Positions 25,111-33,656 of a stretch of DNA of 64,000 nucleotides are shown piece after piece (position 1 is the stretch's first letter; the number at the start of each line of letters is the position of its first letter). The stretch comes from Bacteroidales bacterium. Lineage in GTDB: Bacteria > Bacteroidota > Bacteroidia > Bacteroidales > P3. The position numbers and the translations under genes were made by a program. The notes under the pieces were generated by a model. The model searched no databases and was not told where the DNA came from. It saw only the letters and a list, made by a program, of their open reading frames with translations. Location of the stretch: the NCBI GenBank assembly GCA_017429685.1, contig JAFROL010000009.1, positions 40,697-104,696 of the forward strand, written 5' to 3'.

Positions 25111-25118
25111 TATCTTTG
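25111..25118 (+). promoter_or_regulatory. -7 box for ssb
   Basis: TATCTTTG followed by CAACG, 36 bp upstream of the ssb start; a TTTGTT lies further upstream at 25082 but with a long spacer. Confidence 0.55.
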
Positions 25119-25153
25119 CAACGAAAACAGATTTGGATAAACATATAAAAATT

Positions 25154-25603
25154 ATGGTAGGAGTAAACAAAGTAATACTGATTGGAAACCTTGGGAAAAA
25201 CCCTGAAATAATCACCTTCCCCAAAGATGGCCACCGCGACGACGCTATGGCGCCGGTAGTGCGCAAAGCCACCTTCCCCCTGGCAACGACCGAATACCGC
25301 AAGAACCGCGACGGCGAGCGCATAGAGCAGACCGACTGGCACACGGTGGTGTGCTGGCGCGGCCTGGCCGACATCGCCGAGAAGCTGCTGAAAAAGGGTA
25401 TGCAGATATACGTAGAAGGCAAGCTGCAGAACCGCAGCTGGGAAGACCGCGACGGCAACAAACACTATGCCACCGAGGTTGTGGCCGAGAACTTCACCGT
25501 GCTGGGCAGCCGCAACCGCAACGAGGAGCAGCAGCCGGCCAACGATCCATACGCCAACATCCTCAATGCCGACACCGAACCCCTCGACGGACTGCCGTTC
25601 TGA
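25154..25603 (+). CDS. ssb: Single-stranded DNA-binding protein
   Basis: A 149-residue SSB with the OB-fold: N-terminus MVGVNKVILIGNLGKNPEI, central WHTVVCWRGLADIAEKLLKKG and YVEGKLQNRSWEDRDG, and an acidic C-terminal tip ending LDGLPF that resembles the partner-binding DDxPF tail. It protects single-stranded DNA in replication and repair. I took the ATG at 25154 because it gives the family-typical N-terminus; a frame seven codons longer exists. The gene is followed by a 7-bp repeat block and a strong bidirectional terminator. Confidence 0.95.
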   Translation: MVGVNKVILIGNLGKNPEIITFPKDGHRDDAMAPVVRKATFPLATTEYRKNRDGERIEQTDWHTVVCWRGLADIAEKLLKKGMQIYVEGKLQNRSWEDRDGNKHYATEVVAENFTVLGSRNRNEEQQPANDPYANILNADTEPLDGLPF

Positions 25604-25604
25604 G

Positions 25605-25639
25605 AGTTGAGATTTGAAAGTTGAGATTTGAGATTTCAA
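25605..25639. repeat. Short 7-bp tandem repeat (TTGAGAT type) after ssb
   Basis: The 7-bp motif TTGAGAT/TTGAAAG occurs about four times directly after the ssb stop codon and before the terminator. It resembles in style, not sequence, the 7-bp block at the xerC stop codon. Confidence 0.7.
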
Positions 25640-25640
25640 C

Positions 25641-25682
25641 ATAAAACCAGGGGCTTCGCAATTGCGAAGCCCCTGGTTTTAT
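25641..25682. terminator. Bidirectional terminator between ssb and pgi
   Basis: A perfect inverted repeat with arms AAAACCAGGGGCTTCGCAA and its complement, with A and T tracts at the ends, between two convergent genes. Confidence 0.9.
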
Positions 25683-25764
25683 GTTGAATCCGAAAGAGCA
25701 TTTAGGCCGTTTTCGATGTGTCGAATTTGGCCTGTGGCCAAAAAAATTTCATCTTTCAACTATC

Positions 25765-27090
25765 TCAAGCCAATTGCTGGCCTTCGTAGCCTGGTTTGCC
25801 AAGCAGGATGAACATATTCTTCTTGTAGGCTTCGACACCGGGCTGGTCGAACGGATTGACTCCAAGAGTGTAGCCGCTGACGCCGCAGGCAAACTCGAAG
25901 AAATAAATGAGCTGGCCCAGAACATATTCGTCGACGCGGGGCACCTGGATCTTGAGCACCGGCACACCACCGCCGCGATGGGCTATCATTGTACCCAGTT
26001 CGGCATTGTGGTTGATCTCGTTAAGCGTCTTGCCAAGCAAATAGTTGATGCCGTCCAAGTTCTGCTCGTCGGACGGGATTTCAACTTTCGAAGAAGGTTT
26101 GTCGACGCTGATGAAGGTCTCGAACATCAGGCGTTCGCCCTGCTGCACATACTGTCCCATCGAATGCAGGTCGGTAGTGAAACTGAGGCTGTGCGGCAAG
26201 ATGCCCTTGCCTTCCTTGCCTTCGCTCTCGCCATAAAGCTGTTTCCACCACTCGCTCAAAAACTTAAGGCTGGGCAGGAAATTGACCAGCATTTCGACCT
26301 TACGGCCTTTGCGATAGAGGATGTTGCGGATGGCTGCATAATGAAGTGCCGGATTGGCGAGAACATCATCGCTTCCGACACAGAGCTGCCGCATATCGCG
26401 AGCACCCTGCAACAAAGCGTCGATGTTGTAGCCGGCCATAGCGATGGGCAGAAGGCCTACCGGTGTCAGCACCGAGAAGCGGCCACCGACATTGTCGGGG
26501 ATGACGTACATCGGGTAGTGCTCCTGGACGGCGATGTCGTGAAGCGCGCCACGACGTGCATCGGTGATGGCGACGATGCGTTGCGAAGCCTCGGCTTTGC
26601 CGTATTTGGATTCAAGATGCGCCTTGACAATACGGAAAGCCACAGCAGGCTCGGTGGTCGTGCCGGACTTGGAGATGACGGCGACGGCATAGTCGTTGGC
26701 ATCGAGCAGGGCAAGCAGCTGATGATAGTAGTCTTCGCTCAGCGTATGGCCTGCATATATAACATACGGATGCTGCGACGGAAGTACGGCAGCGAATTCC
26801 GACTGCAGTGCCTCAATGACAGCACGGGCACCCAAATAGGAGCCACCAATGCCAATCACGACAAAAAATCTGATTTTAGGTGCCAAGCGGGCCACTTCCT
26901 TCTTGACCGAAGCGACAATGGCAGGGTCAAGCTCGTCGGGCAGATTCACCCATCCCAAAAAGTCGTTACCCTTGCCGTCGCCGGCAAGCAAAGTACGCTT
27001 TGCCGCGACCACTTCGGGAGAAATTTGACGGATTTCGTCGTCAGACACAAACTGACGCAAATGTTCGGTATCGATACGGAGATCGTTCAT
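25765..27090 (-). CDS. pgi: Glucose-6-phosphate isomerase
   Basis: Pgi interconverts glucose 6-phosphate and fructose 6-phosphate in glycolysis and gluconeogenesis. The 441-residue protein carries the SIS-type segment VIGIGGSYLGARAVIEAL near residue 75, the AVISKSGTTTEPAVAF motif and the C-terminal signature NPFDQPGVEAYKKNMF. The length fits the short bacterial class. It stands alone on the minus strand, with its own -7 box at 27146 and the shared terminator at 25641. Confidence 0.97.
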   Translation of the reverse strand: MNDLRIDTEHLRQFVSDDEIRQISPEVVAAKRTLLAGDGKGNDFLGWVNLPDELDPAIVASVKKEVARLAPKIRFFVVIGIGGSYLGARAVIEALQSEFAAVLPSQHPYVIYAGHTLSEDYYHQLLALLDANDYAVAVISKSGTTTEPAVAFRIVKAHLESKYGKAEASQRIVAITDARRGALHDIAVQEHYPMYVIPDNVGGRFSVLTPVGLLPIAMAGYNIDALLQGARDMRQLCVGSDDVLANPALHYAAIRNILYRKGRKVEMLVNFLPSLKFLSEWWKQLYGESEGKEGKGILPHSLSFTTDLHSMGQYVQQGERLMFETFISVDKPSSKVEIPSDEQNLDGINYLLGKTLNEINHNAELGTMIAHRGGGVPVLKIQVPRVDEYVLGQLIYFFEFACGVSGYTLGVNPFDQPGVEAYKKNMFILLGKPGYEGQQLA

Positions 27091-27145
27091 AATTGAAAAT
27101 ATTTATTGTTGTTTTTGCTTTTAAATTCTCTCCAGAATGCGACTG

Positions 27146-27153
27146 CAAATATA
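27146..27153 (-). promoter_or_regulatory. -7 box for pgi
   Basis: Reads TATATTTG on the minus strand, 56 bp upstream of the pgi start. No clear -33 partner. Confidence 0.55.
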
Positions 27154-27441
27154 CACTTTTTTTTTGAATGGCTAATTTATGCATCCATCCGCACCACATT
27201 TGTCAACAAAAAAAGAAAGAAAAATGATATTTTTTTTGAAAAAAATGAAACAAAACGCTGTGTTCAAACGTATATAAGGGCAGAAAAAAATGGAATTTTA
27301 TAAAAAAACTTTTGTTGATAAAAAAAACCGACCAAAACAGAACGCCGCTAATAATCAGAATTTTATCATAAATAAAGCCAAAATAAAACGCAACCAGGCC
27401 AAACAGAATCATTAAAAAATCAAAAAACAACGAAAAAAAAC

Positions 27442-27472
27442 TTTCGCATAACAAAAAAAAGTACTACTTTTG
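27442..27472 (+). promoter_or_regulatory. Promoter for the OmpA-family gene
   Basis: TACTTTTG at 27465-27472 with TTTCG at 27442-27446, 18 bp apart. The start codon at 27517 is about 45 bp downstream. Confidence 0.55.
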
Positions 27473-27516
27473 CAAAGTTATTTATGTGTAATAATACTAA
27501 AAAAAACAATAAAACT

Positions 27517-28755
27517 ATGTTGAAAAAATTATTTAAAATCGGTATGCTTGCAAGCCTTATGATTTGCGCTTGCAATGTTAACGCCCAGGAGAAAAACTAC
27601 GAGCTCGAGTATCCCCACTACGGCTTCTGGAGCAACTGGTCACTCGGTGGTTCCGTGATTTACAGCTGGCAGTACGAGCACGGTGGTATTATCGACTGGC
27701 GCGATGGTAGCAACATCGGTGCTAACCTGTTCTTTGAGAAAGAGCTGAGCCCCGTTTGGAGTATGCGTATCATTGGCGAGACTCCTGGTCTCTACCACGG
27801 TTGGGGTGACAACGCTCTTCCCGTCGGCGCTTACAACCGCGACGGTATCCGTGGTTATGACCGCTATGGCAAAGCTGGTTTAGACTTCAAGATGAGCTTC
27901 CAGGGTCTTTGCAAGGGTTACGATCCCGACCGCAGAGGCAACCTCTACCTGCTCGCTGGTACTGGTGCAACCTTCAGCCGCGACGATGTGGCTCTCGGTT
28001 TCGTCGGTATGTATATGCAGGCTGGTCTTGGCTGGAGCTACAAATTCAGCCACTCCTCGATCTTCGTCGAGATTGTTGACGACATCGCCGCCGACATCGC
28101 CAGCCCCATCCACCAGTGGCACGACAACACCGGTATGGTCAGACTCGGTTGGATGTACAACTTCGGACCTACCCAGACCGACCTCGACCTTATCGCTCAG
28201 CGCGCTCTGCTGACTCAGGAGAACTTCGACAAGATGAGCAACGAAATCGACGGTCTGCGTAACGACCTCCGCGACGCCAAGACCCGCGAGGCTAAGCTCA
28301 TCAACCGCATCAACGAGCTTGAAGCCAACCAGAACGACAACACCAACAAGATTGTCAAGGCCGACGACGGTACCGCCGACAGCCTGCGCAAAGTCATCGA
28401 AGGCTACGAGAGCAACAAGCACAACTTCTACGCTCTCCCGTTCTCGATCCTTTACGATGTAGACCAGTACACTGTGTCTGAGGACCAGATGAGCAAGATC
28501 AACGCCATCGCCAAGGTTATGAAAGACAATGAGGATGTTAACTTCGAAATCATTGGTTACTGCGACTACAGCGGCAGCGACGCTTACAACCAGAAACTCT
28601 CTGAAAAGCGTGCTGACAACGTGAAGAAACTCCTTGTGAAACGCGGTGTTGCTGAGGATCGCCTCACCACCAACGGCAAGGGCAAATCGATGAGCTTCGG
28701 CGACATCAAGAACGCCATCAACCGTCGCGTCTCCTTCTATCGCGTAAACAAATAA
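27517..28755 (+). CDS. OmpA-family outer membrane protein with central coiled coil
   Basis: From the start at 27517 (MLKKLFKIGMLAS...) the protein is 412 residues with a signal peptide cleaved after ...CNVNAQ. Residues about 25-230 look like an outer membrane beta-barrel with many aromatic-rich strands. A short coiled coil follows (about 235-300; NEIDGLRNDLRDAKTREAKL). The C-terminal OmpA domain begins near FSILYDVDQYTVSED and carries the peptidoglycan-binding region (IIGYCDYSGSDAYNQKLSEKRADNV ... AINRRVSFY). It probably links the outer membrane to peptidoglycan. An upstream in-frame Met at 27484 would put charged residues before the signal peptide, so I did not use it. Strong terminator follows. 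Confidence 0.92.
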   Translation: MLKKLFKIGMLASLMICACNVNAQEKNYELEYPHYGFWSNWSLGGSVIYSWQYEHGGIIDWRDGSNIGANLFFEKELSPVWSMRIIGETPGLYHGWGDNALPVGAYNRDGIRGYDRYGKAGLDFKMSFQGLCKGYDPDRRGNLYLLAGTGATFSRDDVALGFVGMYMQAGLGWSYKFSHSSIFVEIVDDIAADIASPIHQWHDNTGMVRLGWMYNFGPTQTDLDLIAQRALLTQENFDKMSNEIDGLRNDLRDAKTREAKLINRINELEANQNDNTNKIVKADDGTADSLRKVIEGYESNKHNFYALPFSILYDVDQYTVSEDQMSKINAIAKVMKDNEDVNFEIIGYCDYSGSDAYNQKLSEKRADNVKKLLVKRGVAEDRLTTNGKGKSMSFGDIKNAINRRVSFYRVNK

Positions 28756-28775
28756 GAGATTTAACAATTCCTAAT

Positions 28776-28810
28776 AAAAAAAGTCCGCAATTGCTTGCGG
28801 ACTTTTTTTA
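28776..28810 (+). terminator. Terminator after the OmpA-family gene
   Basis: GTCCGCAA pairs with TTGCGGAC around a TTGC loop, with A7 before and T7 after; may work in both directions. Confidence 0.9.
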
Positions 28811-28813
28811 TTT

Positions 28814-28883
28814 CTAGTCGAACTAGTGTAACACTAGTACTACTAGTCAAACTAGTAATACTAGTAGTACTAGTTTAACTAGA
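28814..28883. repeat. CTAG array, 9-bp period (block 3)
   Basis: CTAG recurs at 28814, 28823, 28834, 28843, 28852, 28861, 28870 and 28879: steps of 9 bp except one of 11. It fills the gap between two convergent genes for OmpA-family proteins. Confidence 0.85.
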
Positions 28884-28910
28884 GATTTCTTTTGTGAATT
28901 TAGAAAGAGG

Positions 28911-30086
28911 TTATAATGATATCACCTTGAATTCGACACGGCGGTTGCGGGCACGACCTTCGTCTGTGGCATTGGTGTCGATAGGTTTGGTTTTGCCAAA
29001 TCCTTTGAATTGTAGGCGCTTGGGGTCTATCCCCTTCGAGATGAGGAAATCGACAACAGCCTTAGCGCGGTTTTCGGACAGTCGCTGGTTGTAGTCCATC
29101 GAGCCGTGTCCGTCGGTGTGCCCTCCGATTTCGATCTTCATCGCAGGATGAGACTGCAGTATGGCCAAGAGGTTCTGAAGTTCATTATACGATTGCTGCA
29201 GAAGGGTAGACTTGTCATAGTCGAAAAATATATTGTGCAAAATGAAAGTCTCGCCCACCTGATAAGGGCTCTGGTTTTCAGCCACCGCAACGACGGTGTC
29301 GACAGCAGCCTGTACGACACTGTCGCCCGTACATCCCAGGCACACGACCGAGACATCGTCAATATAGTAATAGGCTCCCGGCAGCAGATAGGTCAGTGAA
29401 TCCAGATCGACCACATTAGACTGCGAGGCAGGATAGAAATTGCCAATCGTCATAAAACGTTCGCCACCCTTGGCAGTAAAGACACCGCTAATCTGCATCC
29501 AGCCTTTTGTGTCGGTCAGCACACGGTCGTAGTCGTTGACGACCTGCGGCTCGAAATATGACGCCACAGTCTGCGACACGCCTGGTGCCAACTGGCGGAC
29601 AGACTTGTCCATAAGGACACTACGCACAGTGTCCCCTACCCTGTCGGCCGTGAATAGTGCACCGATGGTGGCCACGGCCCCGGACGAATACTCAGAGAGG
29701 CTAACATAGAACGAGACACGGTACATCTCGCCGGCGCTGAGCGGTTTGCTGAGCTCGGTCTGAAGATACTCTCGATAGTCTGTCTTTGAGCAGTAAATGC
29801 CACAGAATCCGTTGCCAAGATGGGCATCCTGAATACCCAACTTGTTTTTTGGCACGCCGCAATCGCGCGATCCGCAGACATTGTAATAGTCGGCCGACCC
29901 TGCCGTGGGCTGATACCAGGCGTCGACAATCGTCAGCGTGCCCAGAGCATCGATCTTGCGAGGGCATTCACGGTATTCTTCAAACGATGGATTATACACC
30001 AAATTGGGCATAAGTCGCCGCGTTTGAGCCTTGGACACAGAAAAAAGGCATAATGCCGCCGACAGAAGAATCCAACGTTTTTTCAT
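28911..30086 (-). CDS. OmpA-family protein with N-terminal extracellular-type domain
   Basis: From the start MKKRWILLSAALCLF (30086) the protein has 391 residues and a signal peptide ending ...SVSKAQ. The N-terminal part, from NLVYNPSFEEYRECP, resembles a galactose-binding-like/jelly-roll domain that I know from other Bacteroidota OmpA proteins. The C-terminal OmpA domain (about residue 270 onward; IFFDYDKSTLLQQSY, IEIGGHTDGHGSMDYNQRLSENRAKAV, RARNRRVEFKV) should bind peptidoglycan. Its ATG overlaps the stop of the upstream glycosyltransferase gene (ATGA), indicating translational coupling in the purN-glycosyltransferase-OmpA operon. Confidence 0.9.
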   Translation of the reverse strand: MKKRWILLSAALCLFSVSKAQTRRLMPNLVYNPSFEEYRECPRKIDALGTLTIVDAWYQPTAGSADYYNVCGSRDCGVPKNKLGIQDAHLGNGFCGIYCSKTDYREYLQTELSKPLSAGEMYRVSFYVSLSEYSSGAVATIGALFTADRVGDTVRSVLMDKSVRQLAPGVSQTVASYFEPQVVNDYDRVLTDTKGWMQISGVFTAKGGERFMTIGNFYPASQSNVVDLDSLTYLLPGAYYYIDDVSVVCLGCTGDSVVQAAVDTVVAVAENQSPYQVGETFILHNIFFDYDKSTLLQQSYNELQNLLAILQSHPAMKIEIGGHTDGHGSMDYNQRLSENRAKAVVDFLISKGIDPKRLQFKGFGKTKPIDTNATDEGRARNRRVEFKVISL

Positions 30087-31216
30087 ATGTCTCCTTTCGT
30101 TTTCATAAGGCTTTCCCACAGCAGCCGTGCCGTTCGATCCCACGAGAAAAGATCCTTGCGGCGACGCCCCTTAGCTATGAGTTCGTCACGAAGGTTGTTG
30201 TCTTCGGCCACACTGCGCATAGCGTTGGCTATGGCGTCGACCGAAAGCGGGTCGACCAACAGCGCCGCGTCCCCAGCCACTTCGGGCATCGAAGTGACGT
30301 TGGAGGTTATGACTGCCGTCTCGGCACAGAATGCCTCAAAGATAGGGATACCAAAACCTTCGAACAAAGAAGTGTAAACCAGCGCCGTCGCAGCACTCAT
30401 CAGCTGTGCCAGGACATCGGATTCAGCGTGCCCTATGAAATGCACATCGGCCTGATGCTTCATTGCGTCGTAAGCGTCAGCCAACTCATCTTTCCACCAG
30501 TAACGACTCCCTACCACAAGCAGCTGCATCCCGGACTCGGGACGCAAAGTCTTGTAACGGTCAAAAGCCAGCAGGATATTGGTAAGATTCTTGCGGCGCG
30601 ATATTGTACCTACATATATATAATAAGGTTTACCATCGGCAAAACGCATCCGCGTCGCTGCCTTCTCGTCCTCGCTGCAAGGACGGTAGAAATTGTGCGC
30701 GCCGTCGTAGACGACATCAATTTTGTCTGGCGATATGCCATAGGTCTCGACAATGTCCTGTTTCGAGAACTCCGACACTGTGGCGATGCGAGTTGCCTTG
30801 CGCGCAAAGCGCGGGAAGAAACTCTTCATATAGCGCTGATGCGAAGGACGCAGGAAGTCGTTGGAGTGTTCAAAATTAAGGTCGTGGATTACCGTCAGCG
30901 TCGGCACTCCTGTGCGGAGTGAAATCCATCCGTCGGGCGAAAGGAAAAGATCGATGCGGTATTTCTTCAGCGCACGCGTCACGCTGATTTCAAAGAAGAT
31001 GCGCCACAAAACCGGATGGCGGGCCTGAGGGCACAGCACCACTGGCGTTACATTGGGACCGAAAATGAAGCGAGGGTCTGGCTGGCGGTCGAAGAGAAAA
31101 AAGAATTCGATTTCGGGATGCGCCACGACAATTCGCCTGACGGATTCTGCCGTAAACCAGCCAATGCCGTCGAGCTTGTGCGGCAGCAACAGTCTTGTAT
31201 TGACAGCTATACGCAT
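30083..31216 (-). CDS. Glycosyltransferase family 4 (GT-B fold)
   Basis: The protein has 377 residues from the start MRIAVNTRLLLPHKLDGIGWF. It shows the GT4 layout: an N-terminal acceptor half and a C-terminal nucleotide-sugar half with YYIYVGTISRRKNLTNILLAF, FIGHAESDVLAQLMSAA and the E-x7-E type motif EGFGIPIFEAFCAETAVI. It likely transfers a sugar from an NDP-sugar during LPS or surface glycan synthesis; the sugar is not evident. The ATG lies one base after the purN stop and its end overlaps the next gene, so it is cotranscribed with both. Confidence 0.9.
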   Translation of the reverse strand: MRIAVNTRLLLPHKLDGIGWFTAESVRRIVVAHPEIEFFFLFDRQPDPRFIFGPNVTPVVLCPQARHPVLWRIFFEISVTRALKKYRIDLFLSPDGWISLRTGVPTLTVIHDLNFEHSNDFLRPSHQRYMKSFFPRFARKATRIATVSEFSKQDIVETYGISPDKIDVVYDGAHNFYRPCSEDEKAATRMRFADGKPYYIYVGTISRRKNLTNILLAFDRYKTLRPESGMQLLVVGSRYWWKDELADAYDAMKHQADVHFIGHAESDVLAQLMSAATALVYTSLFEGFGIPIFEAFCAETAVITSNVTSMPEVAGDAALLVDPLSVDAIANAMRSVAEDNNLRDELIAKGRRRKDLFSWDRTARLLWESLMKTKGDI

Positions 31217-31217
31217 A

Positions 31218-31817
31218 CTATCTCTCTTGTTTCGGCATTTCTTTGTGAAGGACAAACGACTCAATGACAGGCGGGAAATAGGCTTTTTCGAGCAGATGGA
31301 TTTTGGCGGCGACATCGTCGGCCGTATCCGTCGGTGTAACGCTGCAACGAGCTTGGAACAAGGTTGTTCCGCGGTCGTAATGCTGGTCAACGATGTGTAT
31401 CGTAATGCCCGTTTCTGTTTCGTGGTTGGCCACAACAGCCTCGTGCACGTTGTGTCCGTACATACCTTTGCCACCATACTTGGGCAGCAAAGCCGGATGG
31501 ATATTCACTATGCGATTGGGGAAAGCATCGAGGAGATTTTGAGGTACCAATAGCAGAAATCCAGCAAGGATGACATAATCTATGGAGCGTTCCTGCAAGA
31601 AATGAAGCACGTCGTCGGTTTCAAGGAAATCGTGGCGGTTGAAATACCGAGCCTCTATTCCCAGCTGACGCGCACGCGTTGCGACATAGGCATCTTTCTT
31701 ATTATATATAATGACATTGACATTCACTTCCGGCTTGTCGGCAAAGTGCTCGGCAATCTGTTGTGCGTTGGTTCCGTTGCCCGAGGCCAGGATGGCCAGT
31801 TGTATCGACTTGGACAT
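31218..31817 (-). CDS. purN: Phosphoribosylglycinamide formyltransferase
   Basis: PurN formylates GAR with 10-formyl-tetrahydrofolate in purine synthesis. The 199-residue protein is of normal size. It begins with the Rossmann-like strand IQLAILASGNGTNAQQIAEHF, and carries the NIHPALLPKYGGKGMYGHNVHEAV segment with the catalytic Asn and His and the ITIHIVDQHYDRGTTLFQ segment with the catalytic Asp. It is the first gene of a minus-strand operon with a glycosyltransferase and an OmpA protein. It faces away from acpP-fabF-rnc, a neighbourhood seen in other Bacteroidales. Confidence 0.96.
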   Translation of the reverse strand: MSKSIQLAILASGNGTNAQQIAEHFADKPEVNVNVIIYNKKDAYVATRARQLGIEARYFNRHDFLETDDVLHFLQERSIDYVILAGFLLLVPQNLLDAFPNRIVNIHPALLPKYGGKGMYGHNVHEAVVANHETETGITIHIVDQHYDRGTTLFQARCSVTPTDTADDVAAKIHLLEKAYFPPVIESFVLHKEMPKQER

Positions 31818-31872
31818 AGCAGTATAAGTTTTTGTAAGTATTTTATCGTCAAAAAATCATCAAAACAAAATG

Positions 31873-31905
31873 CAAATTTATGAAATAATATTGGTTTTTT
31901 GCAAA
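31873..31905 (-). promoter_or_regulatory. Promoter for the purN operon
   Basis: On the minus strand TAAATTTG (31873-31880) and TTTG (31902-31905) are separated by 21 bp, close to the Bacteroidota consensus. Confidence 0.6.
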
Positions 31906-32117
31906 AAAAACGAAACAAAATTACTTACTACTGTTTTTCAATAAGATACAATAAGGTATTTATTATATTTTACTGATTTTCAACAATGTTTTTAAGGCGA
32001 TTTTTGGGAAATTAAAGAAAAAAATTTACATCACATATAACATTGTAGCACAAATTGTTAATATATTTAACAAAACAAAAGATAGTAAATATTAGTGTCT
32101 ATGTGAATTTTTTTTCG

Positions 32118-32125
32118 TTTCTTTG
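32118..32125 (+). promoter_or_regulatory. Weak -7 box for acpP-fabF-rnc
   Basis: TTTCTTTG followed by CAAA, about 35 bp before the acpP start; one base off the TAnnTTTG consensus. Confidence 0.4.
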
Positions 32126-32159
32126 CAAATTATTTGTTTAATCCAAAAAAAGAAGAAAA

Positions 32160-32396
32160 ATGTCTGAAATTGCAACTAAAGTAAAAGCTATCATCGTTGA
32201 TAAGCTTGGTGTCGATGAAAAAGATGTTACTCCGGAAGCTAGTTTCACCAATGATCTCGGAGCAGATTCGCTCGATACCGTTGAACTGATTATGGAACTT
32301 GAGAAAGAGTTCGACATCCAGATTCCCGAAGCCGAAGCTGAGAAAATCGCTACCGTCGGCGACGCTATCTCTTTCATCGAGAACGCTGGGAAATAA
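32160..32396 (+). CDS. acpP: Acyl carrier protein
   Basis: The 78-residue acidic protein has the phosphopantetheine attachment Ser in [18 protein letters not shown] and the ACP fold ([20 protein letters not shown] at the start). It carries growing acyl chains in type II fatty acid synthesis. fabF follows after 10 bp, and rnc 2 bp after fabF, so the three form an operon. Confidence 0.98.
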   Translation: MSEIATKVKAIIVDKLGVDEKDVTPEASFTNDLGADSLDTVELIMELEKEFDIQIPEAEAEKIATVGDAISFIENAGK

Positions 32397-32406
32397 ATGA
32401 TTCTTT

Positions 32407-33654
32407 ATGAATCTAAAGAGAGTAGTTGTTACAGGTCTGGGATCACTTACCCCGATAGGTAACGATATAGCCACAATGTGGCAGGCAATGCTTGCCGGAG
32501 TAAGTGGTGCCGGACCGATTACTCGCTTTGATCCATCCGACTTCAAATGCAAGATTGCCTGCGAAGTCAAGGGGTTCGACCCCACCAACCATTTCGACCG
32601 CAAGGAGATACGCAAACTTGACCTCTTCTCCCAATACGGTCTTGTAGCCTCGGAAGAGGCTATTAAGGACTCCGGCCTGGCCGACGACAAAGTTGACCCT
32701 ACGAGAGTCGGTGTCATCTGGGGTAGCGGCAATGGCGGCGTCCTCACTTTTCAAGAAGAGGTCAGCGAGTTCGAGCGCCAAGGGCGCAAACCTCGCTTCA
32801 GTCCATTCTTTTGCACAAGAATGATTTCCAATATCTGTGCAGGACTGATTTCAATAAAACACGGATATAGCGGACCCAACTACTGCACCGTCGCAGCGTG
32901 TGCCTCGTCGGCAGTGGCCATCAGCGATGCTTTCAACCTGCTCAGGCTTGGCAAAGCCGACATCATCATTGCTGGCGGCTCGGAAGCTGCTGTTGCGGAA
33001 TGCAGCATTGGCGGCTTCGGCTCGATGCAGGCCCTTTCGTTCCGCAACGACGACCCCGCTACAGCCTCACGTCCTTTCGACAAGGACCGCGACGGATTCG
33101 TACTAGCCGAAGGCGCAGGCGCTTTGGTGTTGGAAGAACTGGAACACGCCCAACGGCGTGGAGCCAAAATCTACGCCGAACTGACCGGTTGCGGCCTTTC
33201 AGCCGACGCGTACCATATCACAGCCTCGCATCCCGAAGGCCAAGGTGCATACTTGGCTATGAAACAAGCCGTTGAAGAATCCAATATGAGCCTTTCGGAT
33301 GTCGACCACATCAACACCCACGGCACATCTACACCGATAGGAGACATTTCGGAGCCAAAGGCCATAGCCCGACTGTTTGGAGACCACGCTAAGGACATCA
33401 ACCTCAATTCGACAAAATCAATGACCGGACACCTTCTGGGTGCCGCAGGAAGCGTCGAAGCTATAGCAACAATCCTTGCTATCAAGGACGGGATTATACC
33501 TCCGACAATCAACCATTTCACCGACGATCCCAACATCGAGCCACTCAATTTTACGTTTAACAAAGCCGTGAAAAGGGATGTCCGTTTTGCTCTCAGCAAC
33601 GCCTTTGGATTCGGAGGACATAACGTAAGCCTAGCGTTCCGAAAATTTGACTGA
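32407..33654 (+). CDS. fabF: 3-oxoacyl-[acyl-carrier-protein] synthase II
   Basis: FabF condenses malonyl-ACP with acyl-ACP in fatty acid elongation. The 415-residue protein has the thiolase fold with the active-site Cys in TVAACASSAVAISDA, and the two His in NTHGTSTPIGD and TGHLLGAAGSVEAI. The N-terminus MNLKRVVVTGLGSLTPIG and C-terminus NAFGFGGHNVSLAF are typical. It lies directly after its substrate carrier gene acpP. Confidence 0.98.
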   Translation: MNLKRVVVTGLGSLTPIGNDIATMWQAMLAGVSGAGPITRFDPSDFKCKIACEVKGFDPTNHFDRKEIRKLDLFSQYGLVASEEAIKDSGLADDKVDPTRVGVIWGSGNGGVLTFQEEVSEFERQGRKPRFSPFFCTRMISNICAGLISIKHGYSGPNYCTVAACASSAVAISDAFNLLRLGKADIIIAGGSEAAVAECSIGGFGSMQALSFRNDDPATASRPFDKDRDGFVLAEGAGALVLEELEHAQRRGAKIYAELTGCGLSADAYHITASHPEGQGAYLAMKQAVEESNMSLSDVDHINTHGTSTPIGDISEPKAIARLFGDHAKDINLNSTKSMTGHLLGAAGSVEAIATILAIKDGIIPPTINHFTDDPNIEPLNFTFNKAVKRDVRFALSNAFGFGGHNVSLAFRKFD

Positions 33655-33656
33655 TT

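Larger units (their letters stand above)
27091..27516. other. A+T-rich divergent spacer between pgi and the OmpA-family gene
   Basis: The stretch has no convincing gene. It holds a minus-strand -7 box for pgi (27146-27153) and a plus-strand promoter for the OmpA-family gene (27442-27472). The middle is poly-A/T-rich without hairpins that I can see. Confidence 0.7.
31818..32159. other. A+T-rich divergent spacer between purN and acpP
   Basis: No gene seen. It holds the purN promoter (31873-31905) and a weak -7 box for acpP (32118-32125); the rest is very A+T-rich. Confidence 0.7.

Noticed and set aside
25681-27096. A 471-codon plus-strand frame
   Set aside because: Antisense to pgi, which has all family signatures.
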